A stretch of 64,000 bases of DNA, from contig CM068587.1 of assembly GCA_035048485.1 (NCBI GenBank), positions 25,872,534 to 25,936,533 of the forward strand, written 5' to 3'. Each line of letters begins with the position of its first letter. The stretch's first letter is position 1. Shown one piece after another: positions 1 through 9,989 of the stretch. The notes beneath the pieces were generated by a model. That model was not told the origin of the DNA, searched no databases, and saw only the letters and a program-made list of their open reading frames with translations. This stretch comes from Pteria penguin. Taxonomy: Eukaryota > Mollusca > Bivalvia > Pterioida > Pteriidae. A program made the translations under genes and the position numbers.

Positions 1-545
1 CGCTGACTAACAGGGCGGTGGGGACTATATGACGGGCCTTGTCCAAACCTCTTTCAGAGGAGACATGGTCCTGAACCTCGTCCCCTCTGACTGTTAGTCG
101 GGACTCCTACAGATCTAGGGTCTTAGCTCGCTTTCAGACTGGCAGAGCACGGTTTATCATGTTGATGTCGCATATATTTTTATACCGTTATGTATTTTAC
201 AATACCTTGCGTGTTTATATTTTTATGACCTCTCAATATGCGATACCTGTTGACCCTTGTTCTTTACATGGAGGATTATTTATAAATTTTTAAATGTACG
301 TCCTTTGATTGTTCTGCTGTTACGGTGAGTGGGAAGGTGGGCCCGTAAACCGGTTAACCACACCATTTGTTTGGCTTTTGTCAAATTCAATGACCGTCCT
401 AAGTCGGTATCGTAATTGCACTACAATCAAATATTTTTGTAATGTGATATATGTTCTAGTATATTATTTATATTCATGTATTGTATAGCTCTATGGTGAC
501 TTCTGCCACATAACTGAGCCAGTAACTCCTCTTTTTTCTTTCTAC
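1..545 (+). repeat. PLE-A 3' terminal region, first copy (pseudo-LTR-like)
   Basis: This stretch repeats almost base for base at 1797-2341, downstream of a reverse transcriptase fragment, so the two act as direct repeats around a PLE body. It covers the last codons of the PLE-A frame and the 3' untranslated region, ending in GTGACTTCTGCCACATAACT and a pyrimidine-rich tail. Flanking direct repeats (pseudo-LTRs) in partial tandem copies are typical of Penelope-like elements. Pairing arms GACTAACAG (5-13) and CTGTTAGTC (91-99) suggest a folded RNA. Confidence 0.75.
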
Positions 546-713
546 ACTTTATACATCTCTGCCTCATGATTTGATTAAAAGCAAGTTGCTGTCTCTTATA
601 CAATGGTGTTTTCACAGAGAATCTAAAACGTACATATGTACTTCCAATAACCCCGGATTCTTTTCCAACAAACAATATACTTCATATAAATACTAGACTT
701 GCAAGGAATTATG

Positions 714-1447
714 TAAAGCACTAGATTTTCTCATGAATAATATTTTTTTGTGCTTTCCTTAGTAAAGCACTAGATTTTCTCATGAATAATATTTTTGTGC
801 AATTTGATGGCAAGATATATCAACAAATAGTTGGGATTCCTATGGGTACTAACTGTGCGCCTCTGATAGCAGATTTATTTCTTTATTGTTATGAGAGGGA
901 TTTTATGGTTTCTCTTCAAAAATCAAAACGTTTTGACCTCATTGAGAAATTTAATAATACTTGCAAATATCTGGATGACATTTTGGTTATCGACAACCCT
1001 GAATTCGAACAATTTATATCAGAAATATATCCACCAGAGCTCACATTGAATAAAGCTAATACTTGAGATAAATCTACATCTTTCTTAGATTTAAACATCA
1101 AAATTATCAACCACCTAATATATACCAATATTTATGATAAACGTGAGGATTTTGGATTTCCTATTATAAATTTCCCTTACTTGGATGGCGATGTCCCTCG
1201 ACTCCCATCATATGGTATCTATATATCTCAATTAGTTCGATTTGTCAGAGGCTGCACCGATGTTTTGGACTTTCATAAACGAAATTTACAAAATACTACT
1301 AAACTTTTAACTCAGGGTTACAGATATCACAAGCTAAGAAAAGCATTCGGCAAATTCTTCAGATCTTATTCAGAACTTCTATCTAAATTTGGAAATATTT
1401 CTTTTCAACAGTATGTATCCAATGGAATTTCCCATCCTAATTTTTAA
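714..1447 (+). pseudogene. PLE-A reverse transcriptase fragment with one in-frame TGA
   Basis: The frame encodes the C-terminal half of a Penelope-type reverse transcriptase. Motif B reads GIPMGTNCAPL, motif C is YLDD, and the thumb-like segment contains YDKRED and YGIYISQLVR. One frame is open from 782 to the TAA at 1445-1447 except for a single TGA at 1064-1066; the decayed relative at 12844-14640 has TGT (Cys) at the matching codon. Upstream, a 34-bp segment at about 714-747 is repeated at 763-796. The N-terminal half is missing and the 3' side is interrupted by an inverted piece. The family call is secure; activity is not expected. Confidence 0.8.
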
Positions 1448-1645
1448 ATTTGTCAATGAGGTCAAAACGTTTAGATTTTTGAATAGAAACCATAAAATCC
1501 CTCTCATAACAATAAAGAAATAAATCTGCTATCAGAGGCGCACAGTTAGTACCCATAGGAATCCCAACTATTTGTTGATATATCTTGCCATCAAATTGCA
1601 CAAAAATATTATTCATGAGAAAATCTAGTGCTTTACTAAGGAAAT
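1446..1645 (-). repeat. Inverted duplicate of the PLE-A RT segment
   Basis: Read on the minus strand this is a near-identical copy of about 757-953, including motif B and the residues after it. It lies between the RT fragment and the C-terminal codons of the same element, forming an inverted repeat with a spacer of about 490 bp. Such inversions are common in PLE insertions and suggest template switching or fold-back during integration. Confidence 0.8.
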
Positions 1646-1647
1646 TC

Positions 1648-1827
1648 AAAGGCTCCGATAACGTTATTTCATCATGTAATAAAATAGTCAAACGTCTTCT
1701 AAATAGACAATATGGTATTGAGATCATCAAAAAGACTATAGGTCTTGTATTTGGCCCCTCTACAGCCTTTTGCAGACTCTTACTTGAACGTTGCACGCTG
1801 ACTAACAGGGCGGTGGGGACTGTATGA
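1648..1827 (+). pseudogene. PLE-A C-terminal codons
   Basis: The open frame here encodes about 60 residues ending at the TGA at 1825-1827. It matches the minus-strand C-terminal frame at 13848-14000, where a KIIKRL motif precedes an RQY motif as KIVKRL and RQY do here. It is the end of the same protein as the RT fragment upstream, separated from it by the inverted segment. No GIY-YIG endonuclease follows; the frame simply stops. Confidence 0.65.
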
Positions 1828-2341
1828 CGGGCCTTGTCCAAACCTCTTTCAGAGGAGACATGGTCCTGAACCTCGTCCCCTCTGACTGTTAGTCGGGACT
1901 CCTACAGATCTAGGGTCTTAGCTCGCTTTCAGACTGGCAGAGCACGGTTTATCATGTTGATGTCGCATATATTTTTATACCATTATGTTTTTTTTACAAT
2001 AACTTACGTGTTTATATTTTTATGACCTCTCAATATGCGATACCTGTTGACCCTTGTTCTTTACATGGAGGATTATTTATAAATTTGTAAATGTACGTCT
2101 TTTGATTTTTCTGCTGTTACGGTGAGTGGGAAGGTGGGCCCGTAAACCGGTTAACCACACCATTTGTTTGGCTTTTGTCAAATTCAATGACCGTCCTAAG
2201 TCGGTATCGTAATTGCACTACAATCAAATATTTTTGTAATGTGTTATATGTTCTAGTATATTATTTATATTCATGTATTGTATAGCTCCATGGTGACTTC
2301 TGCCACATAACTGAGCCAGTAACTCCTCTTTTTTCTTTTAT
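1797..2341 (+). repeat. PLE-A 3' terminal region, second copy (pseudo-LTR-like)
   Basis: This is the downstream partner of 1-545, differing at only a few positions by eye. It holds the same paired arms, the conserved CCTAAGTCGGTATCG motif near 2190-2210 and the same terminal CTCCTCTTTTTTCTTT, after which the two copies diverge. It marks the 3' boundary of this PLE insertion. Confidence 0.75.
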
Positions 2342-4239
2342 ATGTAACTTTTCACACAGAGATATACATGTGTAAATTCATGTACACTGAAATTAAAGTT
2401 ACCTGCTCTTGCCTGCTATCGCTGCGCGAAGAGACTGTTGACCACCGCAATTCTGGAGAGGCTTTGTCTTCTCCAGCTAGTGTTATTTATAGCACAGGCA
2501 TTAATGGCAGATAACAAGCAATACACACTGCATGCAGATATAATTCGTCATACAGAGCATTAGTATATAATATCTGATGTAATTTATGAGAGGCACGTGA
2601 CGTTTAATCTCGAAGATGTAATTAGTTCTCTCAATATTTGTTGATTCTAGATTAAATGAATGAAACAAAACGAAATCCAGTGATATAAAAATAACCCATA
2701 ACGCGTCACTTGAACCTAGCTCAGCCTCATTATGGTCATTGTCTAGATATTTTAAGATCTAGAAAGGCATTGACAGTCTAATAGTCGTGGACATGTATAT
2801 GTGAGGGGTTTCCCTATGTCTATTTTTGCCGACTGAAACATATTTCTAATTCAAACGTCATAAATAAACATGACGCATTGTACTGCCCATTGCCTTATCA
2901 CTTCGCAGAAGGAAAACGTGTACATATATTGGTCACTGTGCTGATTTTCATGTCTGACATTATTCTCAGATGAACGTCATTTCCAACCAAGTAGTAATTA
3001 AGATGTATTTTATGTATGGAGATACATAAATCAAGTATCACTTCAGGTTTTCTCTTGAACTTGTTCGGTAACATCTGAATTTTTGCAATTTTGGCAAAAA
3101 GGCGGTAATTGACAGATTTGTTGAACTTTTCAAGGATATATAGAATATCCTGCTAAATAGAGTAGGTTTCATGACCATGGATTGTCAATGCAAGTACTGA
3201 AATTGTACAGTTCAACAGACATAGCATAGAAATTAAGCATATCTTGATAGTAGCCGACAGGTCGAAGAGTAATGCATGAAGAAAAATGAGTTATAGTCAA
3301 AACGGCACAAGAAAAAAAAACCCACACCAGAACCGCCCAAATAAAAAATGGCGCACACCAAAACGGCCTCTAACAAGACGGCCCAACTTTGTAATATTTT
3401 GACAATGGACACCGACTTTGATTTCAAAATAGATTTTTTCACCCAGTGTTTAAATTATTCTTGATACAGATAGTAAGAGGACGAATAAATTGGCATTTTA
3501 ATGAATTGCCTAAAGCATAAAACTATTTTTATTTTGGTGTGGGCCATTTTAGTTTTGGGCCCTCTTCATTCAGTATACACCAATCCGGATGAAAGGTCAT
3601 GATTCTGACCTCTGTAGCATTAGGAGATGACAGATATACCTCTTTTATGTTCAAAAGAATAAAGCATGTCAAGAGCGGTGTAACTTTTAAAACTTTTAAA
3701 TCTATTGTTTTCATCATGAACAAGGGTAAGATGCCATGCCTCATAAGATATTTATCAAAGTTAACCAATGATAAACTTCATTTTACTATTACTTAAGAAT
3801 TGTCCTTCCATAGTAAGATGTGTAACTTCTTGTTTCCTTGAATTTGTTATCAACTTATTTTAACTTCACAGTAATCTTTTGCTGCTTGACCAGTTACCGA
3901 AAACCCGGCTACCAGTACTGTAAGTACTTTGATTGTTTTATGTTTCCCCATCTTTTCATCATTGCAAAATAACACACTTATTGTTCACCAGGTCTTATTG
4001 TAATTAATCCTAACTAAAAGCTTTTGACTTACTGTACAATTTATAGGCAAAACCTCGTAAGCCTATTTCAATAACATCAAGAAAGCAGTGGGAACAGTAA
4101 TTTTATCAAAAAAAAAAATGTGTAGTTATTAATATTAAATAGTAAGAAAAAATTATTACATTGTTCTCCATCTCTGATATTTAAAGTCATCGAAATAGTG
4201 TGCTCTTTAAAGATAGTTTCATATATATTGCACCGGAAA
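2342..4239. other. AT-rich interval without a recognisable gene
   Basis: Only short, mutually antisense open frames are present, none with a recognisable motif. A short inverted pair lies at about 3344-3367 and 3528-3557 (ATGGCGCACACCAAAA and the complement of TTTTGGTGTGGGCCAT), which could be a small decayed inverted-repeat element. The right edge abuts the Ngaro element. Confidence 0.5.
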
Positions 4240-4709
4240 AAATAAAAATTATTCTCAAATAATTCCATTTAGGACTCTGCATTGTGGAATTCTAATATAT
4301 ATCATGTAACATGCATAAATGTATTATTAGTAGATATGTAGCTTATCACAACAACCCATTTGTCTTCACAGATGTTGCATATGTTTATCTTATTGCTGCT
4401 AATGCATATACATGTACATCTGTTAGGGTAATGATAAGTAGCGCTGACCTTTGCTGTATAATTAACACCCACTTTGTTGTACCGCAGATTTATGATGCAT
4501 ATCATTAAGAGCATGACATCATCAAGCTAAATATAACTGATGATCTCATTATGCTAATTATAACCAGGATCACCAACCAATCAAAGCTGTTTATTACATC
4601 ACGTGATCCAGCTAATTAGGCAAGCGTCCCTTCAAGTTATCAAACATCACTTTAAGATTTAATCTTGACATAGACAGTTGGTGTATCTTTTAATGCGATT
4701 ATAAACATT
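4240..4709 (+). repeat. Ngaro split repeat A1 (left end)
   Basis: It matches 10912-11396 from AAATAAAAATTATTCTC to the shared ATAAACATT, except for a few substitutions and a 15-bp insertion in A2. It contains the palindrome ATCACGTGAT. By position it should hold the promoter for the element, but I cannot point to a specific box. Confidence 0.92.
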
Positions 4710-4829
4710 GTCTGTAGCAGATTCAATAGGGAAATTTGTACATGTAAGTTTTTATGTAATATTCTGTACGTCATCGGGATCGACGAACGATAGGAAGGTC
4801 ACAGAGTGCGCTGATATTTGTAAACAAAC

Positions 4830-5429
4830 ATGTCCGTATTGCCTCTGTCAGTATGTATTATAGGACATTCGTATGTGCGGCGATTGGGAGATTTTATGTC
4901 GGACTTCCCAAGTTATGTGAATATGGGATTGGATGTAAACGATTTTGACTTGTATGTGCGAGCTCAAGGAGGTCTTACCGTCCCACGCTTAGCCCAATCG
5001 GGTTTATGGGAATTCTCTAGGACCCCTGATATCTGTATTATACAAATTGGAGGTAATGACATTGGTCGCAGACCCGAATCCAGAATATGTGCAGATATAG
5101 TGTCATTTGCGCGTTTTCTCCGAGACGCATTGAACTGTACGCAAGTTGTAGTATGCCAGATATTGCGTCGCCAACCATACGCTACTGCAAAGGACTTTAA
5201 TGAGAAAGTTGTGGCAACGAATATCCTAGTAGAAGCCAGCTTGCGCGTCGAAAAAAGAATATCATTCTGGAAACACAGAGGTTTTTGGGCTGACTTATCC
5301 TTCCTGGGTCCCGATGGTGTGCACCTGTCTAATCCAAGACAGGATATAATTCCAATGAGGAAATACTGGAGAAGCATTCGCAATGCCATCCTGTTTACAG
5401 CTAACAGATTAAGGCCAGTATATCAGTAG
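4830..5429 (+). CDS. SGNH/GDSL-family hydrolase-like protein carried by the Ngaro element
   Basis: The 199-residue frame shows the SGNH hallmarks: block I as GHS (residues 12-14, giving the nucleophile Ser14), a glycine pair at 47-48 for block II, GGND (74-77, Asn76) for block III, and DGVH (162-165) for the Asp-His of block V. The family hydrolyses esters, but the substrate here is unknown. There is no signal peptide or membrane segment. It starts at the first ATG in frame (context AACAAACATGT) 120 bases after A1 and is transcribed in the same direction as the retrotransposon genes. SGNH-type frames have, from memory, been reported in some Ngaro-like elements, so I treat it as an accessory gene of the element and not a captured host fragment. 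Confidence 0.85.
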   Translation: MSVLPLSVCIIGHSYVRRLGDFMSDFPSYVNMGLDVNDFDLYVRAQGGLTVPRLAQSGLWEFSRTPDICIIQIGGNDIGRRPESRICADIVSFARFLRDALNCTQVVVCQILRRQPYATAKDFNEKVVATNILVEASLRVEKRISFWKHRGFWADLSFLGPDGVHLSNPRQDIIPMRKYWRSIRNAILFTANRLRPVYQ

Positions 5430-6365
5430 TATATGCATGTACACTCTACAGAAAAGATATATTATACAGTATATATAAAAAAAAAAAAACCAAAGTATAC
5501 TTATTAGCTGTCCTTAAAAATTCGTAGATGTTGTTGGCAAATTAAAAATGCACAATTATGATTAGTCTAACATAACATCACATGTGTAATTGTATCGGTA
5601 GCTGATACTGGTATGCAAATAATGTCACATGCACATGTATATAGGATTCTGTCAGTGGAATCATTCAAGAGCTATTGAGTATAATACGGTTACAGGTATA
5701 ACACCATGTTGTACATTCACACTCTACATGTATAGCTCAGTAATGATACAAGATATGGAAATGACTGCTACACATGTACCAACAGTCAAGTAATATATTT
5801 TATAGTACATAAATATACCTATAGAGGTTTCAGGGGTATATACAGACAGTATATTGTACACATGTAATTACAAACCGTCTTATGTTATGGTCTTCATTGA
5901 TCAATTGGTGAGGCCAGGTTATACGGTTTATTTGTTTACTGGTCCTGTGCAAGGCTTGCAGCAGTTGACATCTCTTTATTATGGATCTCAAGTGAGAATC
6001 CAGGTTTCCGGTGTCATATTATTCACAGTGTCATGGGGTCACTGTTTATAATAGTATTTCAATTTCAAAAACCGTCCTCAATTATGATCTTCTAGTGAGA
6101 AATCAGGTTATACGGTTTACATTTTGCTGACATTGCCTTGCTCAGACAGTGTTCCTCACCGCGTAGTCAACTGAAGTGTTTTGATACACTACCAATGTGT
6201 ATTATTTATATTAAAAAAAAAAAAGTGAATAAAACACAGCCACTCATTAGTATGTTTTGTCGTAAAACTTAATGTGGAAGTCATGTCATTAGGGGTGTAT
6301 ACTATAATACATCTTAATATCCAGTTTTGCTTAGGTTTACTTTTATTTCATAGAACATCATCACC
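5430..6365 (+). other. Ngaro internal non-coding spacer
   Basis: This is about 0.9 kb between the hydrolase frame and the Gag-like frame. No coding frame is credible. A 16-bp sequence, CAGGTTATACGGTTTA, occurs at both 5915-5930 and 6104-6119, each time after a GTGAG-type context, and could be a binding site or a duplicated leader motif. A 12-A run lies near 6213-6224. Confidence 0.5.
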
Positions 6366-7502
6366 ATGCCAAGGCAAAGAAAAGCCTCAGTGAGAGCCAG
6401 CTCTCCAGAAAGTGCCACACGACACTTGGCTTCACACCAGAAGGGAGGACAGCCTCCTTCGAAGAAACGGAAGTTAGATGGTGGAAGTCAGCCGCACTTG
6501 GCGGGCGTTGCCCTGGATTACCCCAAACTAGCTCAAGAAATTATAAGGCAATCTGGGGGAAGAATACTGGGTCTCCCAACAGACCAACTGGCTGTTACAC
6601 CAGGAACATCCGTACAATCAGAAGTGCCAGCATCACCCACTTGTGAAAGTGTGGAACTTTGCAGTGAGCAGCCAGGACAAACTGCTGTGCCAGAGCCATC
6701 CACTAGTGGGATAGCTGAGCAAATAGTAGGAAACCCGAGAGTCTCAGAGATAATTTCACAAGTCTTTGTAGGTGAGCCAGCAAGCTCAGAATTAACTAGT
6801 AAAAGCCAACATTTCACATTATCTGATGGGATTCCTCTGGGGGCCACATTAAGTCAAAAAACAAAACAAAAAATATGGCAAAATGAATTCATCGACATGA
6901 GAAACATACTGGCAAACTCTAATGATGATCCAATCACGTTAAATATTTCGGAAGGGATGATTAAATTAACTCAAAATCAAAAATCTAGGACCCCAATCAC
7001 CTTAGATCAATGGACAGATGCTTTTTTAATATTCATGGCGGTTTACATAGAAAAATTTACACATCAGGCACCTCACTTGCTAAAATATATGGCATTGGTG
7101 AGGGAGATTGCCCATATTCATGGGGACCAAGCTTGGAGGACCTACGATGAGTCCTTTAGGCGCCTCAAGCAAACGATGGATGTACCATGGCAGAAGCCAA
7201 TAGACGAGTTTCGTCTAAAAGCAGCAACTTTATCCCATAATAAATTTCAAAAAAACCAGTCCTTTCAGGTCAGAACCACAGGGAAACCATGCTTCACGTA
7301 CAATAAGGGGGACAAATGTAAATTCCATCCCTGCATTTACTCCCACACATGCAGCTATTGCAAAGGGAATCACCCACGAAGTAAATGTAGGGCAAATTTT
7401 AAACAAAACTCAAGAGATGATTCAGGAAACAAACTGCAAACAAATGCATCACTTTCATCATCAAAACCACCTCCCAACACCAATCAAAGTAGAAAATCTT
7501 AA
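6366..7502 (+). CDS. Gag-like zinc-finger protein of the Ngaro element
   Basis: The frame has 378 residues. A basic stretch (KKRK, residues 33-36) near the N-terminus could act as a nuclear signal. A long low-complexity segment follows, then a helical middle part with WRTYDESFRRLK at about 258-270. The C-terminal part has two zinc-knuckle-like clusters: C309-x8-C318-x4-C323-x3-H327 and C329-x2-C332-x3-H336-x4-C341. Position before RT and the nucleic-acid-binding fingers support a structural Gag role. The ATG context CACCATGC is good. The last 86 nt overlap the next frame, which is read in a different phase. Confidence 0.8.
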   Translation: MPRQRKASVRASSPESATRHLASHQKGGQPPSKKRKLDGGSQPHLAGVALDYPKLAQEIIRQSGGRILGLPTDQLAVTPGTSVQSEVPASPTCESVELCSEQPGQTAVPEPSTSGIAEQIVGNPRVSEIISQVFVGEPASSELTSKSQHFTLSDGIPLGATLSQKTKQKIWQNEFIDMRNILANSNDDPITLNISEGMIKLTQNQKSRTPITLDQWTDAFLIFMAVYIEKFTHQAPHLLKYMALVREIAHIHGDQAWRTYDESFRRLKQTMDVPWQKPIDEFRLKAATLSHNKFQKNQSFQVRTTGKPCFTYNKGDKCKFHPCIYSHTCSYCKGNHPRSKCRANFKQNSRDDSGNKLQTNASLSSSKPPPNTNQSRKS

Positions 7503-9033
7503 ATTATTGCTGTCGGGATATGACAAGGCCCAATATCTTCTATCTGGTTTCACCTGGGGTTTTGACCTTGGCTGTACAGATACACCTCAGCAGGTACATT
7601 GTAAAAATCACAAGTCCGCTCTATCACAACCTCAAATAATTGATCAATTTATAGAAATAGGGCAAAATAAAAAGAGAATTGCAGGTCCATTTGATAATCC
7701 ACCATTTAGGAAATTTATAACATCTCCTTTAGGCATTATTCCAAAATCTGAAAAAGGAAAATTCAGAGTAATTCACGACTTATCATACCCTCAAGATAAT
7801 TCCGTAAATTCTTACATCCCAAGAGAAAAATCCCAGGTTCAGTATGATTCGATAGACACTATTGTAGCCCTGGTTCAAAAATTTGGAAAAAAGGCCTTGA
7901 TGGCAAAATCTGACATTGAGGATGCCTTTAGGATTGTTCCGGTGAATCCAAAGGACTATCATCTCCTGGGGTTCACATGGAGGTCAAAGTTTTATTACGA
8001 TAGGTGTTTACCGATGGGGGCAAGCAGCTCATGCCAAATTTTCGAATCCTTTAGTAAGGCCCTACAATGGATTATGTGCGAGAAGTTCACTGCTGCAGGA
8101 ATGTCTCATATTTTAGATGATTTTTTCTTTATTTCAGATGGGAATTCTGGAAAATGTAGGGAAGACCTAGCTAGATTTCTGTTTATATGTAAATATTTAG
8201 GGATTCCTATTAAAGAAGAAAAGACAGTAGCCCCAACCACCTTAATAACAATATATGGCATAGAAGTAGACTCTAACAGCTTTATGTATAGGTTACCAGT
8301 GGAAAAAATTGATAAAATAAGGTACAAACTTCAGGATATGAAATGCAGGAAAAAAGTGAAATTGAGGGATATGCAGTCTTTAATAGGGTTGCTTAATTTT
8401 GCTTGTCTAGTAGTAGTACCTGGCAGGGCCTTCCTGAGACGCTTAATTGACCTTACTTGTGGAATAATGCAACCATACCACTGGGTTAGATTAAATAATG
8501 AGGCAAGAGCGGATTTGAGTATGTGGTCAGTTTTCATTGAAAATTTCAATGGCAAGTCTTTATTCCTCCCACAAAGTTGGGTTTCCTCAGAACACTTGAC
8601 TTTACACACAGACGCCTCGGGTTCAGTGGGTTTTGCAGCTGTTCTAAAAGAGAAATGGTTTGCAATAAGATGGCCGTCACACCTGGTTAACTATCAAATT
8701 GCCATAAAAGAACTGCTGCCAATAGTCATAGCAGTTGAAATTTGGGCAGGGTCATTAAAAGATAAAAGAATTCTGTTCCTGTCGGATAACATGGCAGTAG
8801 TGCAGATCATCAATAAACAATCATGTAAGGATAGGACTTTAATGAAACTCATTAGACGCTTGGTATTGATCACCTTACAATTTAACATATTATTTAAAGC
8901 AAAACATATTCCTGGGAAAAAGAATGTAATAGCAGATTGTCTTTCTCGATTTAAATTTCAGGAAGCGTTCAAGACAGCCCCATATCTGCGCAAAACCCAA
9001 ACAATGGTTCCTATGGACAGTTTGTTCATTTGA
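7417..9033 (+). CDS. Reverse transcriptase-RNase H of the Ngaro element
   Basis: The frame has 538 uninterrupted residues. RT motif A is KSDIEDAF (Asp166), motif B is LPMGASSS (198-205), and motif C is ILDDFF (Asp234-Asp235), the DIRS/Ngaro-like form of the box. An RNase H domain follows with HTDAS (Asp399), KELL (Glu432), LSDN (Asp457) and ADCLSR (Asp507), so all four acidic positions are present. No aspartic protease or DDE integrase is present. The first ATG lies 86 nt inside the Gag frame, so the protein may begin by reinitiation or frameshifting. It overlaps the recombinase frame at its 3' end. Confidence 0.93.
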   Translation: MIQETNCKQMHHFHHQNHLPTPIKVENLKLLLSGYDKAQYLLSGFTWGFDLGCTDTPQQVHCKNHKSALSQPQIIDQFIEIGQNKKRIAGPFDNPPFRKFITSPLGIIPKSEKGKFRVIHDLSYPQDNSVNSYIPREKSQVQYDSIDTIVALVQKFGKKALMAKSDIEDAFRIVPVNPKDYHLLGFTWRSKFYYDRCLPMGASSSCQIFESFSKALQWIMCEKFTAAGMSHILDDFFFISDGNSGKCREDLARFLFICKYLGIPIKEEKTVAPTTLITIYGIEVDSNSFMYRLPVEKIDKIRYKLQDMKCRKKVKLRDMQSLIGLLNFACLVVVPGRAFLRRLIDLTCGIMQPYHWVRLNNEARADLSMWSVFIENFNGKSLFLPQSWVSSEHLTLHTDASGSVGFAAVLKEKWFAIRWPSHLVNYQIAIKELLPIVIAVEIWAGSLKDKRILFLSDNMAVVQIINKQSCKDRTLMKLIRRLVLITLQFNILFKAKHIPGKKNVIADCLSRFKFQEAFKTAPYLRKTQTMVPMDSLFI

Positions 9034-9938
9034 CATCTCGGGCTAAACAGCTATTAGGGGCAGCATTATCAGATTCATCCAAAAGCCTCTACCACCATAG
9101 TTGGAGGATATATCTGGAATGGTCAAATGATAATGAGGAATTCCCAGTGAAAACAGTGACATTAAGTAATTTCATTGCTCATCTGTTCTCTAGAGGCTAC
9201 TCTCCAAGTACTATTTCGTCACATGTGTCAGCTATTGGTTACGTGCATAAGCTTCTCAATGTTAATGACCCTACACAATCCTTTTTGGTCAGGAAAATGT
9301 TAAAAGGTTGCCACAATTCTGTGAAAACCCAAGATTCTAGACTACCAATCACTTCCAATATTTTATGTAAATTAATCAAGGCCCTAGAAAACACTGTTCC
9401 CATTTATTTACATAGAGTTATGTTACGAGCCTTATTTCTTCTAGCATTTCATGCGTTTCTTCGCCTCGGCGAGTTGGTTTGTAAAACCAATCGAAAACAC
9501 TCGAATGTATTACAAAGACAAGATGTTTCGTTCTCAAAATGTAAGGACAGTGACACTATGAACCTTACTTTACGCTCCTTTAAGAATAATAAAGACAATA
9601 CACCAATAACAATATCAATCTTGGAGAACAAAATTGAAAATTTCTGTCCTGTCTCTTCAGTAAAGGAATATGTCGAGATGTTTAAACATCAATCAGGTCC
9701 TCTCTTTCAATTTATTGGGGGTACTCCTATTCCACATACCTTTGTAGCAAAACATTTAGATACTGCAACTAAATTCATTGGTCTTGATCCCAATCACTAC
9801 AAGGGGCATAGCTTCCGAATTGGCGCAGCAACTCAAGCAGCTCTAGCAGGTTATTCAGAAAGTTATATTCAAAAATTGGGCAGATGGAAATCGGACGCTT
9901 TTAAAAGATATATAAGAATAAATGCATTCAAACTTTAA
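9030..9938 (+). CDS. Tyrosine recombinase of the Ngaro element
   Basis: This is a phage-integrase-type recombinase, proposed to insert the circular DNA copy. Catalytic residues are visible as RLGEL (Arg145), HSFR (His260 and Arg263), LGRW (Trp286) and the nucleophile in RYIR (Tyr294), numbered from the TTG at 9030. There is no ATG at the N-terminus; the frame is open from 8955, inside the RT frame, and the first ATG in frame is well into the protein (about residue 90). A usable start is therefore unknown: a non-ATG start, termination-reinitiation at the TTGA overlap, or frameshifting are all possible. The catalytic core is intact. Confidence 0.9.
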   Translation: MTSRAKQLLGAALSDSSKSLYHHSWRIYLEWSNDNEEFPVKTVTLSNFIAHLFSRGYSPSTISSHVSAIGYVHKLLNVNDPTQSFLVRKMLKGCHNSVKTQDSRLPITSNILCKLIKALENTVPIYLHRVMLRALFLLAFHAFLRLGELVCKTNRKHSNVLQRQDVSFSKCKDSDTMNLTLRSFKNNKDNTPITISILENKIENFCPVSSVKEYVEMFKHQSGPLFQFIGGTPIPHTFVAKHLDTATKFIGLDPNHYKGHSFRIGAATQAALAGYSESYIQKLGRWKSDAFKRYIRINAFKL

Positions 9939-9989
9939 AAAACAGACCTTAGACTATTGCACACTGGGAGTTTCTTTAAAAGTTTGCGC

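Noticed and set aside
380..415. SECIS element in PLE-A 3' region
   Set aside because: The ATGA and AA-containing loop are present, but the stem is only about four pairs, far shorter than a SECIS.
427..675. 82-codon minus-strand frame
   Set aside because: It lies largely over the PLE-A 3' end on the opposite strand, and its frame is not kept in the 2220-2341 copy.
4302..4514. Overlapping short frames on both strands inside repeat A1
   Set aside because: They fall in a non-coding split repeat and are mirror images of each other; the 15-bp insertion in A2 gives no support for coding.
4536..4600. CTGATGA in repeat A1 as a hammerhead core
   Set aside because: There is no GAAA with pairing arms in the right place; helix II and helix I cannot be formed.
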